NCBI GenBank assembly: GCA_964569085.1
Contig: CAZMTA010000008.1
Span: forward strand, 67,243-131,242
Reading direction: 5' to 3'
Source of the DNA: JAJCZZ01 sp964569085
GTDB lineage: Bacteria; Gemmatimonadota; Gemmatimonadetes; Longimicrobiales; Gaopeijiaceae
Length of the DNA: 64,000 bases
The notes under the pieces were generated by a model. That model was not told the DNA's origin, made no database searches, and was given only the letters and a program-made list of their open reading frames with translations. Shown piece after piece: positions 1 through 8,861 of this stretch (position 1 is the first letter of the stretch; the number at the start of each line of letters is the position of its first letter). Made by a program: the position numbers and the translations under genes.

Positions 1-634
1 CTTCCCCACCGGCAATCCCCTGGAGTGGCGGGACGTGGCCTGGACCGACGGCCCGGACACCGTGGTGGTGGAGCTCCGGGAGCCGGTGGCGGTGGACGTG
101 CGGGTGCGGATCCACGTGCCGCCCTTCGAGGCGAGGCGGGCCCAGGCGGAGGCCGACCTGGCCCGGACCGAGGAGATGTGGCGGAAGCAGGGCTTCGGGA
201 TCCGCCTGGGCGACGTCGTCTGGGAGGACCGGGTGGAGGCCGGGCGGAGCGTGGGCGTCTCCGGGGACGTCTGCGCCGCCCCGGCGGCGGACCGGATCGA
301 GATCGCCTACGTCCACGTCGTCAACGGGAGCTCGATGGCCGGCGTGGCGTGCGCCCCGGGCCAGGTCTTCATGGCGGCCGAGGCCAGCGAGCGGTACCCG
401 TACCTCCTGGGCCACGAGATCGGGCACACCTTCGCCCTGGCCCACCGGACCCCGGGGCTCATGGACCCCTCGGCGCCCACCGCCTACGTCACCGAAGGCG
501 AGATCTTCGCGGCCCACTTCTCGAACCGGTCGGGGCTGAACGTCCTCTTCGGGGCCCAGCCGGAGGGGGCGCGTCGGGTGTGCGGGTCCTCCTTCACCTC
601 CTGCCTCACGCCGGGATACGTCCTGGGCCGTTGA
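1..634 (+). CDS. Metzincin-like zinc metalloprotease, 5'-truncated by window edge
   Basis: This is the C-terminal part of a probable zinc-dependent protease. The zinc-binding signature HEIGHTFALAH matches the metzincin pattern HExxHxxxxxH, and a Met-turn-like GLMDPS follows six residues later at about 445-470 nt. The frame is open back to base 2 with no stop, and the residues before the first in-frame GTG at 35 (FPTGNPLEWRD) look like normal protein, so the true start lies outside the window. Two cysteines near the C-terminus (CGSSFTSC) could form a disulfide, in keeping with an exported enzyme, although no signal peptide can be seen because the N-terminus is missing. The zinc-protease class is clear from the motif. 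The substrate and exact family are not recognised. Confidence 0.75.
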   Translation, partial: FPTGNPLEWRDVAWTDGPDTVVVELREPVAVDVRVRIHVPPFEARRAQAEADLARTEEMWRKQGFGIRLGDVVWEDRVEAGRSVGVSGDVCAAPAADRIEIAYVHVVNGSSMAGVACAPGQVFMAAEASERYPYLLGHEIGHTFALAHRTPGLMDPSAPTAYVTEGEIFAAHFSNRSGLNVLFGAQPEGARRVCGSSFTSCLTPGYVLGR

Positions 635-680
635 GGCGGTCCGGCCACCGGGTCGGGCGCCCGGGGCGCCCCCCTGCCCC

Positions 681-1658
681 CTACTCGAAGCTGCCCGGCA
701 CCGCCTCGAACATCTTCTCCGCCATCTCGTCCGAGCTCTCCATGCGGGAGAGGTCCAGCTCGAAGTCGGGGCGCTCGGGCGCGGCCAGCTTCTCCACGAG
801 CTCGGTGACCTCGCGGTTCGACAGCCCCAGCTCCTTGAGCTCGTCGGAGGCCACCGCCGCCCCGTCCCGGGCCCGGACCCCCTCGTCGTCGGCGGTGAGG
901 AGGCGGGACAGGACCTCGCGCTCCACCCGCGTGAGGGGCCGGCTCTCCAGGTCGTAGTCCACCCACGCCTCGTAGGAGAGGGGCGCCACGCGCTTCACCA
1001 TGCCGGCGATGACCCGGGCGAACTGCTGGATCTCCCACTGGGCGCGGGGATCCACCCGGAGCGACAGGAAGTGGAGCAGGTTGTGGAGGTCGATCTTCCA
1101 GTACCACTGGGTATACGTGGAGACCGGGAGGTCGATGCGGGCGATCTCCCGGGCCACGTCCTCCTCCAGGAGCCAGCCGTACGTGCCGCCGGCGTCCTTC
1201 CGGAGCCGCTCCCACCGCTCCACCGCCTCCCGGTAGACCTCGCTGGACGTCCCGCCTTCCCGCCCCTGCTTGTTGGTCGTGGACTGCAGGGAGAAGTGCT
1301 CCGCCTCGGGGGTGTAGAAGAGGAGGGGCATGAGGCTGTAGCGGGCGCTCAGCTCGTTGACCGAGGCCGTGCGGTGCCGGATCCACTGCCGCGCCACGAA
1401 CATGGGCATGGCACAGTGGAACTTGAGCTCCACCATCTCGCTGGGGGTGGTGTGGCGATGGCGTCGGAGGTACCGAACCAGCCCCCGGGTGGCCGAGACC
1501 TTCCGGGTGCCGTAGCCGTAGCTCACCCGGGCCGCCCGCTCCACGTCCCCGTCCGAGCCCATGTAGTCCACCAGCGCCACGAAGCCGTGGTCCAGGACCG
1601 GGAAGTAGCCGCCCAGGATCTCCTCGGCGGCGGGTACGGTGGGGCGCTTGGTGTCCAT
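681..1658 (-). CDS. thyX: Flavin-dependent thymidylate synthase ThyX
   Basis: ThyX makes dTMP from dUMP using FAD, NADPH and methylene-tetrahydrofolate in the cytoplasm. The diagnostic motif RHRTASVNELSARYS (family pattern RHRxxSxNExSxRYS) is intact at residues 94-108 and carries dUMP- and FAD-binding residues. An upstream S-E-M-V-E-L-K-F-H segment also fits the family. At 325 residues it is longer than common ThyX proteins (about 220-270) because of an extended C-terminal region. The ATG at 1658 is used because the ThyX fold begins soon after it. The gene is transcribed away from the LVIVD protein, with 231 bp between them and no obvious box. No thyA is visible in this window. Confidence 0.95.
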   Translation of the reverse strand: MDTKRPTVPAAEEILGGYFPVLDHGFVALVDYMGSDGDVERAARVSYGYGTRKVSATRGLVRYLRRHRHTTPSEMVELKFHCAMPMFVARQWIRHRTASVNELSARYSLMPLLFYTPEAEHFSLQSTTNKQGREGGTSSEVYREAVERWERLRKDAGGTYGWLLEEDVAREIARIDLPVSTYTQWYWKIDLHNLLHFLSLRVDPRAQWEIQQFARVIAGMVKRVAPLSYEAWVDYDLESRPLTRVEREVLSRLLTADDEGVRARDGAAVASDELKELGLSNREVTELVEKLAAPERPDFELDLSRMESSDEMAEKMFEAVPGSFE

Positions 1659-1889
1659 GAGGGGCGGGGTCGAGGGGAGAGGACGGCCCGGGAGCCGTGC
1701 GGCGGGGACCGGCGGGCCCCGTGGCGTCGCTCAAGATGCCGGGGCGGCGGCGTGGGTCAACCGGCGGGGAAGCCCCGGGGCGTCGCCCCACCCCCGACAC
1801 GCCTTGCCCCCGGGGCCCGTCCGCTCTACGGTGGCGCCGGCCGTGGCCTCCACCCGGGGGCCGGGCCCTGCCCCGTCCCGGAGACCCCC

Positions 1890-3779
1890 ATGGCCCACCT
1901 CACCGGCGCCCTCGTCGTCGCCGCCGTCCTCCAGATGGCCCCGTCGGACCCCCAGGTGGTCCCGGAGCGCGCCGAGGCCTTCGTGGCCGACACGGTGACC
2001 CTGGCCGTCCAGCGCGCCGGGGAGGCCGACGTGCGCTGGATCTCCTCCACGCCCGAGCTGGCCAGCGTGGACCAGCGGGGGCGCGTGGTCGCGCTGAACC
2101 CCGGGACGGCGCGGATCACCGCGGTGGTGGGCAGCACGCCGGTGGAGGCCACGGTCCTGATCCGGGCCCTCCCCGCCGCCACCCTCGAGGCGGGCGTCCC
2201 GGCCGTGCCGTACGCCGGGCAGGCCGTCCCGCTCCGGGTGACCGCCCGGAATCGCCTGGGCGTCGTGGTGGACGACGCGGAGCTGGTCTACGGGAGCGCG
2301 GACGAGTCGGTGGCCGCCGTGGACCCCGGCGGGCTCGTGTTCGCCCGGGCCGCCGGGCGCACGACGCTCACGGCCACCACCGCCGACGGGGCCGCTTCGG
2401 CACGCGTGGAGCTGGACGTCCGGCCGGCCGCCGATCTCCGCTTCGACGTGACGCCCCGCCAGACCCGGGTCCGCACCGGCGACGTGGTGCGCCTCTCCGC
2501 CACCGCCGCGCTGGCCGACGGTCGGGAGATCGCCGCCCACCCCGCGTGGTCCGTCTCCGGGGCGGGCGCCCAGGTGGAGGACGAGGACGGGGAGGGCGTG
2601 TTCGTGGCCGAGGAGCCGGGCACGTACCGGGTCACCGCCCTCCTGGGCGAAGAGGCCGCCGTGAGCTCGGTGATCCGCGTCGAGCCGAGGGGGCTCGAGG
2701 CCGAGCTGGTGCGGGTGGGCCGCGGCGCCATCGCCGACCACCACTCCGGCGACGTCTGGGTCTTCGAAGGCGTGGACGGCCGGGACTACGCGTACATCGG
2801 GACCTTCTTCCACGACTGGATGAAGGTCTGGGACGTCACGGACCCGACGGGCCCGGTCCTGACCGACTCCATCCAGCTCGACGCCCGGCGGATCAACGAC
2901 GTGAAGATCCATCCCACGAAGCCCGTGGGGATCCTGACCCGCGAGGGCGCGTCCAGCAGGCGGAACGGGATCGTCATGCTCGACCTGACCGAGCCCGCCC
3001 ACCCCACCGTCATCTCCGAGTACACCGAGACGCTGACGGGCGGGGTGCACAACGTCTGGATCGAGGGGGACCTGGACCTGGTCTACGCCGTCCACAACGG
3101 CACCCGCGCGGTGCACGTCCTGGACATCTCCGACCCCTCGGCGGTGGAGGAGGTGGGGCGCTGGGGCATCGACAACGAGCAGCGCTCCCTCCACGACGTC
3201 ATCGTCCAGGACGGCTACGCCTACGTCAGCTACTGGGACGACGGGGCGGTGACGCTGGACGTCGGCGCCGGCACCCACGGCGGCACGCCCACCGAGCCGG
3301 TGATGGTGAGCCGCTACGCCTACCCCATCGGCAACACCCACGTGGCGTGGCGCCACGGGAAGTACCTCTTCGTGGGCGACGAGATCTTCCCCGGGGACTG
3401 GAACCCCGAGGAGCCCATCGAGGCCCGGGGCTACATCCACGTCCTGGACATGAGCGACATGGACAACCCGGTGGAGGTGGCGCGCTACGAGGTGCCCGAG
3501 GCCGGAGCGCACAACGTGTGGGCCGAAGGCGATCGCCTGTACGTCGGCTACTACCAGGGCGGGCTGCGGGTGCTGGACATCTCCGGCGAGCTCCGGGGCG
3601 ACCTGTACGCCCAGGGCCGCGAGCTGGCCGTGCTCAAGACCGGCGCCCCCGACGCCATGGTGCCCAACTGGTCCATGACCTGGGGCGCCCAGATCCACAA
3701 GGGACGGATCTACACCTCGGACCTCAACTCGGGGCTGTGGATCGCGGAGCTGAAGGAGGCGGGCCGGCCGGTGAGCTGA
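1890..3779 (+). CDS. Secreted BIG2 and LVIVD-repeat protein
   Basis: This 629-residue exported protein starts with a short hydrophobic signal segment (AHLTGALVVAAVLQ). Two or three bacterial Ig-like (BIG2-type) modules follow over about residues 20-265, recognisable by phrases such as ASVDQRGRVVALNPGTARIT and SVAAVDPGGLVFARAAGRTT. The C-terminal half, about residues 280-625, contains repeated VLDISDP, VLDMSDMDNPVE and VLDISGEL segments typical of LVIVD repeats, which form a beta-propeller. Histidines recur before the repeats (GVHNVWIEGD, NTHVAWRHG, GAHNVWAEGD). Such proteins are usually exported and of unknown activity. The start at ATG 1890 is chosen because it begins the signal peptide; longer in-frame extensions upstream are antisense to thyX. 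Confidence 0.85.
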   Translation: MAHLTGALVVAAVLQMAPSDPQVVPERAEAFVADTVTLAVQRAGEADVRWISSTPELASVDQRGRVVALNPGTARITAVVGSTPVEATVLIRALPAATLEAGVPAVPYAGQAVPLRVTARNRLGVVVDDAELVYGSADESVAAVDPGGLVFARAAGRTTLTATTADGAASARVELDVRPAADLRFDVTPRQTRVRTGDVVRLSATAALADGREIAAHPAWSVSGAGAQVEDEDGEGVFVAEEPGTYRVTALLGEEAAVSSVIRVEPRGLEAELVRVGRGAIADHHSGDVWVFEGVDGRDYAYIGTFFHDWMKVWDVTDPTGPVLTDSIQLDARRINDVKIHPTKPVGILTREGASSRRNGIVMLDLTEPAHPTVISEYTETLTGGVHNVWIEGDLDLVYAVHNGTRAVHVLDISDPSAVEEVGRWGIDNEQRSLHDVIVQDGYAYVSYWDDGAVTLDVGAGTHGGTPTEPVMVSRYAYPIGNTHVAWRHGKYLFVGDEIFPGDWNPEEPIEARGYIHVLDMSDMDNPVEVARYEVPEAGAHNVWAEGDRLYVGYYQGGLRVLDISGELRGDLYAQGRELAVLKTGAPDAMVPNWSMTWGAQIHKGRIYTSDLNSGLWIAELKEAGRPVS

Positions 3780-3810
3780 GGAGGGGGAGGCCGGCGGAGC
3801 GCCCGGACCC

Positions 3811-5079
3811 TCAGGCCCGCGCCGCCACCTCGACCCGGTCCCGGCCACCCCGCTTGGCCCGGTACAGCGCCTCGTCCGCCGCGCCCACCAGCGCCTCCAG
3901 CGCCACGTCCTGGCCCCGGGAGCCGGCGACGCCGACGCTCACGGTGACGTCGATGGCCCGGTCCTGGTACACCACGGGGCGGGCCGAGACGGCGCGGCGG
4001 ACCCGCTCCACCACCGCGCCCACGCGGACCGGGTCCGCGTCGTGGAAGACCAGGAGGAACTCCTCGCCTCCCCAGCGCCCGACCTGGTCGTAGGGCCGGA
4101 GGCAGGCCTGCACCCGGGCCACGCACTCCCGCAGCACGTGGTCCCCCGCGGCGTGGCCGAAGCGGTCGTTGATGGACTTGAACCGGTCGATGTCCAGCAG
4201 GGCCACCGAGAGCTCCCCGTCTCCCCGCCGGCTCCGCTCGGCGAGCTGCTCCGCGTAGGCGTGGATGCCCCGGCGGTTCTGGATGCCGGTCAGCGCGTCG
4301 GCCAGCGCCATGTCCCGCATGCGGGCCTCGGAGGCGGCCAGCTCCCGGTTGACCTCGCGGAGCCGCAGGCGATGGCGCTCCTGGGCCTCGGAGTACTTCC
4401 GCACGACCTGCTCGGTGAAGAAGGCCAGGCTCAGGATGGTGAGGTAGGCGGCCACGAAGCGGTAGGCGAACCCGTCGGGGTACGACACCGCGCCGATCCA
4501 GGGACCCGCCACGGTGAAGATCAGCACCCAGGCCACCAGGAGGAGGAGGGACAGCGCGCCGCCGATGCGCCGCCCCGCCACGAAGAGCGCGAAGGCCGGA
4601 TAGGTGAGCGCCCAGAGCGCCCGGTGCCCGTGGTCGCCCAGCGTCCCGAAGAAGACGAAGAGGCAGCCGAAGAGCACGATGGCGGCCCGGTAGAGCCAGC
4701 GGCCGTCGTCGGTCCGGCGCAGGATGAGGACGCACGCCGTCAGGATCCCGGCCATGGCGATGTTCACGACGCCTTCGACCCGGGGACCGGTCACCAGGTG
4801 GTAGACGCCGAACACCACGAGCATCACCCCGCCGACCCCGGCCACGGAGCCGAACAGGAGGCGGCGGCGCTCCTCCTCGAAGGTCAGGGGTCGGGTGCTC
4901 AGGAGGCGGATGAGCGCGCTCCACACCGGACCCCGGTCGATGCGGATCTCCGACGGGGGCGGGGGGACGGCCGGCCCCGGAACAGGCGGGCCCGTCACCG
5001 GAGGGAGGCCGCCGGGTCCGTCATCCCTCGCCGCCTCCGCCGCCGTCCCCGCCATCGCCCAGCGCATCCAGCTCGGCAC
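3811..5079 (-). CDS. Membrane-bound diguanylate cyclase (GGDEF)
   Basis: This enzyme is predicted to make cyclic di-GMP from two GTP at the inner membrane. A proline-rich N-terminus is followed by about six hydrophobic segments (for example GGVMLVVFGVYHLV and LSLLLLVAWVLIFTVAG), a short coiled-coil linker (EAQERHRLRLREVNRELAASEARM) and a full GGDEF domain. The active-site signature is GGEEF. RPYD lies five residues before it and matches the RxxD product-inhibition site, so the enzyme is probably active and feedback-inhibited. The ATG at 5079 overlaps the 3' end of the upstream amidohydrolase by 59 bp; a GTG at 4998 (residue 28) is a plausible alternative start. The same-strand overlap suggests co-transcription with that gene. 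Confidence 0.9.
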   Translation of the reverse strand: MPSWMRWAMAGTAAEAARDDGPGGLPPVTGPPVPGPAVPPPPSEIRIDRGPVWSALIRLLSTRPLTFEEERRRLLFGSVAGVGGVMLVVFGVYHLVTGPRVEGVVNIAMAGILTACVLILRRTDDGRWLYRAAIVLFGCLFVFFGTLGDHGHRALWALTYPAFALFVAGRRIGGALSLLLLVAWVLIFTVAGPWIGAVSYPDGFAYRFVAAYLTILSLAFFTEQVVRKYSEAQERHRLRLREVNRELAASEARMRDMALADALTGIQNRRGIHAYAEQLAERSRRGDGELSVALLDIDRFKSINDRFGHAAGDHVLRECVARVQACLRPYDQVGRWGGEEFLLVFHDADPVRVGAVVERVRRAVSARPVVYQDRAIDVTVSVGVAGSRGQDVALEALVGAADEALYRAKRGGRDRVEVAARA

Positions 5080-6508
5080 GGCTCAGGAAGTCGCCCTTGG
5101 TGACCACGGCCTCCACGGAGCGCGTGTTCTCGATGTCGTCCAGGGGGTTGGCCGACAGGAGGACCAGGTCCGCCCGGTTCCCTTCGGCCACGGTGCCCAT
5201 CTCACCCTCCAGGCCGAAGAACTCGGCGGGCCGGATCGTGGCGGCGCGCAGCGCGGCCCGGGGGGAGAGGCCGGCGCGGACCAGCATGGCCAGCTCGGAG
5301 TGGAGGCTGTAGCCGGGCAGCGCGTAGCCGATGGGCGTGTCGGTCCCCGCGCCCAGGGGCACGTCGGCGTCGTGCATCTCCGCCACCAGGAAGAGGCTCC
5401 AGGCACCGAAGGTCGTGTCCCGGGCCGGCTCGCCCCCGGCGCGGTGCTCCGAGGCGGCCACGGCCCACTCCGCCCGGGCGTCGGCCGGCGCGGCGGCCAG
5501 CGCCGCGTCGAAGTCGTCCCGATCGAAGGGCGACGCGATCCCCATGGCGTTCAGGCGCAGCGTCGGCACCTGGATCGTGGAGGAGAGCGCCTCGAGCACC
5601 TCGTTGCACCGCGCCTCGTCGTAGGCCTCGACCGCCGGGAGGCGCTGGAGGGAGTGGAGCCGGGAGCGGAGGTCCGCCCCGGGGCCGTCGGCCGCGGTGT
5701 GGGACCCGAGGATGTCCCGGCGGGCGGCCAGGAGCTCGTCGGCGTTCTCCGCGCACGCCATCTCGATGTTGCGCAGGTGCTCCAGCGAGCTCATCCGGGG
5801 GCCCACCTCCAGCGCCGTCATGGAGAGGGGGACGTGGCCGTCCTTGGGGAGGCCCCGCTCGTCCGCCGCCTGCACCAGCGCCTCGAAGACCTCCGGCGTG
5901 ACCATCTCGTAGATCTTGACGAAGTCCACCCCGGCCTCGGCCAGGCGGGCCACGTTGGCCCGGGCGGCCTCGGGATCCGGGTTCGCGATCCCCAGCGCGG
6001 GCCGGTTCTCGCCGTCGTAGACCACGTGCTCGCCGTCGAGGAGCGGGCCGGCGAAGAAGACCCGGGGCGCCGTCGCCCCCTCGGCCTCCATGCGCTCCAC
6101 CACCGGCAGCACCTTCTCGAGCATCCCGCCCGTGTCCCGGATGCTGGTGATGCCGTGGCGCAGGAAGAGCCCCGGCATGGCCTCGGTGAAGCGGTCGTCG
6201 TACGTGAGGTGGACGTGGAAGTCCCAGAGCCCGGGGATCAGGTAGCGTCCCGTCCCGTCCACGACCTCGGCGGCGTCGGGCGCCTCGTCCCCGGCCTCCA
6301 CCACGCCCACGATGCGGTCCCCGCGCACGAGGACGGTCCGGTTCGGGGTGGCTCCCTGCTCGGCGTCCACCACGGTGACGTTGGCGATGGCCAGGTCGGC
6401 GGGGCCGGCGGCGGAGGACCCGCTTCCGTCGTTCGCGCCGTCCCCGCCGCAGGCGACGAGGGCGCAGAGGAGGAGGACGGGGGCGAGGCGGAGAGTTCGG
6501 AGGCTCAT
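5021..6508 (-). CDS. Amidohydrolase-family lipoprotein
   Basis: This metal-dependent hydrolase of the amidohydrolase superfamily (495 aa) is probably anchored on the periplasmic side as a lipoprotein. The N-terminus has basic residues, a hydrophobic stretch and a lipobox ending at Cys20 (LVAC). The metal-site HxH lies in GLWDFHVHL, the likely carboxylated lysine in FVKIYEM, and the catalytic Asp in GAGTDTPIGY. The last 60 residues contain the usual return strand (GNRADLVLLSANPLDDIENTRSV). The family resembles imidazolonepropionase- and prolidase-like enzymes acting on cyclic amides or peptides, but the substrate cannot be told from sequence. The ATG at 6508 gives the lipoprotein signal; the open frame upstream belongs to other genes. 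It ends in a glycine/aspartate-rich tail. Confidence 0.88.
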   Translation of the reverse strand: MSLRTLRLAPVLLLCALVACGGDGANDGSGSSAAGPADLAIANVTVVDAEQGATPNRTVLVRGDRIVGVVEAGDEAPDAAEVVDGTGRYLIPGLWDFHVHLTYDDRFTEAMPGLFLRHGITSIRDTGGMLEKVLPVVERMEAEGATAPRVFFAGPLLDGEHVVYDGENRPALGIANPDPEAARANVARLAEAGVDFVKIYEMVTPEVFEALVQAADERGLPKDGHVPLSMTALEVGPRMSSLEHLRNIEMACAENADELLAARRDILGSHTAADGPGADLRSRLHSLQRLPAVEAYDEARCNEVLEALSSTIQVPTLRLNAMGIASPFDRDDFDAALAAAPADARAEWAVAASEHRAGGEPARDTTFGAWSLFLVAEMHDADVPLGAGTDTPIGYALPGYSLHSELAMLVRAGLSPRAALRAATIRPAEFFGLEGEMGTVAEGNRADLVLLSANPLDDIENTRSVEAVVTKGDFLSRAELDALGDGGDGGGGGEG

Positions 6509-6609
6509 GGCGGACCGGGCTCGAGGACGGGACGGAGGAAGCCCGTGCAGAGTGGCCCGGCGTCGACCGGGAGGCAAACCGCGGCGGGTCGTCCGGGCTC
6601 CGACGCCGG

Positions 6610-7143
6610 CTACCCGACCGCCTCCACGATGCGCGCCACCGTATCCAGCTTCCGGCGGGTGTTGGGCCCGCCGAACGCCTTTTCCAGGTGGCGGGTCTTG
6701 ATCGCCGAGTCGGTGAGGCGACCCCGCCGGAGCCAGAAGACCTCCCGGCCGTCCACCACGAAGCGGTCGTCGGGCGTCTCCAGCTCGTCGAGGGCGGCCC
6801 GGACGCCGTCGCCCGCCGGCTCCTTCAGGAACGTCACGTAGGGGGTGGACCCGTCGGCCTCGGCGGCCGCGACGTCGTCCCGCCCCAGGAGGGCCTCCAG
6901 CTCCGCGGGGGTGCGCACGAAGGTGTCGACCTCGAAGCCCAGGGCGTCGGCCAGGTGGGCCTCGACGGCCCGCTCCAGCTCCGCCGGATCCGAGGCGCCC
7001 CCGGAGAAGGCCGCGTTCCCGCTGGCCAGGAAGGTCTCCACCTCCTCCAGACCCATCGCCTCCAGCCGGGCCCGGAGGTCGGCCATCTTCACCCGGCGCT
7101 TGCCGAGGTTGATCCCCCGGAAGAACGCCACCCGGCGGCTCAC
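6610..7143 (-). CDS. DUF1697 family protein
   Basis: This 177-residue soluble protein matches the DUF1697 family: the N-terminus RRVAFFRGINLGKRRVKMAD and the segment FLASGNAAFS are hallmark phrases, and the length equals the family norm of about 180. The biochemical function of this family is not established. The GTG at 7143 is chosen as start because it directly precedes the conserved VAFFRGINLG strand. The frame stays open upstream to 7350, but that part is low-complexity and overlaps the promoter region of the divergent ankyrin gene. The gene is followed, 101 bp later, by the same-strand amidohydrolase. Confidence 0.82.
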   Translation of the reverse strand: MSRRVAFFRGINLGKRRVKMADLRARLEAMGLEEVETFLASGNAAFSGGASDPAELERAVEAHLADALGFEVDTFVRTPAELEALLGRDDVAAAEADGSTPYVTFLKEPAGDGVRAALDELETPDDRFVVDGREVFWLRRGRLTDSAIKTRHLEKAFGGPNTRRKLDTVARIVEAVG

Positions 7144-7343
7144 GCCGCGGCCCCGGCGAACCCCATCCGTCTCCCCTCCATCCTGCCTCCCGCTTCGGGT
7201 CGTTCCCTGTCCGATCGTACCCTCGGCGCCGCCCGCCCGCGAGGGGCCGCCCCGGCCCCCGTGGCCTTCCGCGCCCGTCTCTGGCCGTCGGGAGCCCCGG
7301 GCCGTACCCTTGCCCGGCGCACCCTTCGCCATGGGAGGCGACC

Positions 7344-8174
7344 ATGTCACGCACGCCGCTGCTCCGCCGCTCCTTCCTCTTCCGGGCCGGCGCTCTGGGC
7401 GTCGCCGCGGGCCTCCGGGCCGACACCCTCCTGGCCTCGGAGGGAGGGGCGTCCGACTCGCCGGCCCCCGTGCCCTCCTTCCCCTACCACGACCCGGAGC
7501 GCGTCCAGACCGTGGTCGCCGCCTCCCACGGCAACCTGGCCGTGGTCCGGGAGCTGGTCCTGGAGCAGCCCGCCCTGGCCAAGGCCTCGTGGGACTGGGG
7601 CTTCGGGGACTGGGAGACGGCCCTGGGCGCGGCAGCCCACACCGGGCGCCGGGAGATCGCCGAGCTCCTGCTGGCCCACGGGGCGCGGCCGACGCTGTTC
7701 TCCGCCGCCATGCTGGGTGACCTGGGTACCGTCCGCGCCTTCCTCGAGGCCGACCCCGGCCTCTACCGCCTCCACGGACCCCACGGGATCCCGCTCCTGA
7801 GCCACGCCCGGGCCGGAGGCGAGGCAGCCGAACCCGTCGTGGCCTGGATGCTGGAGCGGTTCGGCGAGGACGACCGGGTCCACCGCTTCCCCGCCGGGGA
7901 CGACACGGACGCCCGGTACGGCGGGAGCTACCGCTTCGGGACCGAGCCGGCGCTGACGCTGGTGGTCGGGGTGGGTGGACGCCCGCCCGCGCTCCTGGTG
8001 GGCCCGGGCCGGCTGGTCAGCCCACTGGTCGAGGTGGAGGCCGACGTCTTCCACCCGGCCGGGGCGCCGGCCGTGCGCCTGCGCTTCGTGGTCGAGGGCG
8101 GGCGTACCTCGGCGCTCGAGGTGGTGGACGGGCCGGTGCGGCTGCGGGGGGAGCGGGTGGTGGACGGGGCCTGA
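7344..8174 (+). CDS. Tat-exported ankyrin-repeat protein
   Basis: This 276-residue protein begins with a probable twin-arginine signal (RRSFLFRAGALGVAAGL). Ankyrin-like helical repeats cover about residues 50-150: HGNLAVVRELVLEQPALAKASW, HTGRREIAELLLAHGARPTLFSAAMLG and LGTVRAFLEADPGL. The C-terminal third (from about 205) is a beta-rich domain of unknown type. Ankyrin repeats normally mediate protein binding, so a periplasmic binding role is inferred. A GGGAGG ribosome-binding site sits at 7333-7338, five bases before the ATG, and supports the start. It is divergent from DUF1697. Confidence 0.78.
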   Translation: MSRTPLLRRSFLFRAGALGVAAGLRADTLLASEGGASDSPAPVPSFPYHDPERVQTVVAASHGNLAVVRELVLEQPALAKASWDWGFGDWETALGAAAHTGRREIAELLLAHGARPTLFSAAMLGDLGTVRAFLEADPGLYRLHGPHGIPLLSHARAGGEAAEPVVAWMLERFGEDDRVHRFPAGDDTDARYGGSYRFGTEPALTLVVGVGGRPPALLVGPGRLVSPLVEVEADVFHPAGAPAVRLRFVVEGGRTSALEVVDGPVRLRGERVVDGA

Positions 8175-8216
8175 GGGCGCCCCTCAGTTGACGATGCGGG
8201 CGGCCCGTGTCCCCAC

Positions 8217-8753
8217 CTACCCGCCGCCCGCGGCGATGCGGGCCGCCTCCACCGCCACCGGATGGATGGCCGTGTTCTGCGCCGCCAGCGCCACCCACCG
8301 CCCGTCCCGGTGCTCGAAGACCGTGATGAGCCGCGTGCGCAGCAGCCCCGGCTCCGTCTCCTCCACCCCCGGGGGGAGGCGCTCGTAGCCGACCAGGCGG
8401 AACTCCAGCTCCGCCAGGGCGCCCCGCTCCCCCACCCGCCGCACGCCCAGGACCTCCGCCTCCAGGGTGGACCGGGCGAAGATGGTGCCGAAGAGCTCGG
8501 CGTGGCGCGCCCGGTTGGCCTCCCGGTCGGGGAAGTGCATGCCCAGGATGTTGGTGAAGCCGCTCTCCTCGGCGAAGGCCCGGACCCAGCGGTCCGCGTC
8601 CCGGGTGTTCCAGGCGGTGGTCAGGTCCTGGAGCGTCCGCTCCACACCGGCGAGGTCGGGCAGGTCGCCCGTGTCGTCCGCGGGCGGGGGCGCGGCGGTG
8701 CACGCCGCCAGCCAGAGGAGGGCCCCCGCGTGGACGAATCGGGAAGGTCGCAT
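8217..8753 (-). CDS. SnoaL/NTF2-like lipoprotein
   Basis: This 178-residue predicted lipoprotein has the signal RFVHAGALLWLAAC, with the lipobox cysteine after LAA. The mature part begins with a helix that carries the typical NTF2-like phrase LTTAWNTRDADRWVRAFAEE, followed by strands such as LITVFEHRDGRWVALAAQNT. This is characteristic of the SgcJ/SnoaL-like small-domain superfamily, whose members bind small molecules or act as isomerases. The precise function is unknown. The ATG at 8753 is used because it gives the signal peptide; an in-frame ATG at 8789 would add 12 unlikely residues. It lies downstream of the BlaI/M56 pair, but a strong hairpin at 8797-8824 separates them. Confidence 0.78.
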   Translation of the reverse strand: MRPSRFVHAGALLWLAACTAAPPPADDTGDLPDLAGVERTLQDLTTAWNTRDADRWVRAFAEESGFTNILGMHFPDREANRARHAELFGTIFARSTLEAEVLGVRRVGERGALAELEFRLVGYERLPPGVEETEPGLLRTRLITVFEHRDGRWVALAAQNTAIHPVAVEAARIAAGGG

Positions 8754-8796
8754 GGGCTCACGATACGGGGGACGGCCCACCCCCGCCACGAGCGAC

Positions 8797-8824
8797 GGGG
8801 CCGGACCGTCGAGGGTCCGGCCCC
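8797..8824 (-). terminator. Rho-independent-type hairpin after the M56 gene
   Basis: An 11-bp perfect GC-rich stem (8797-8807 with 8814-8824) and a 6-nt loop lie 38 bp past the stop of the M56-TonB gene on the minus strand. There is no long U-tract, as is common in very GC-rich genomes. Confidence 0.6.
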
Positions 8825-8861
8825 GCCCCGGCTCCCGCGTCCGGACCGACCCCGCGGCCGG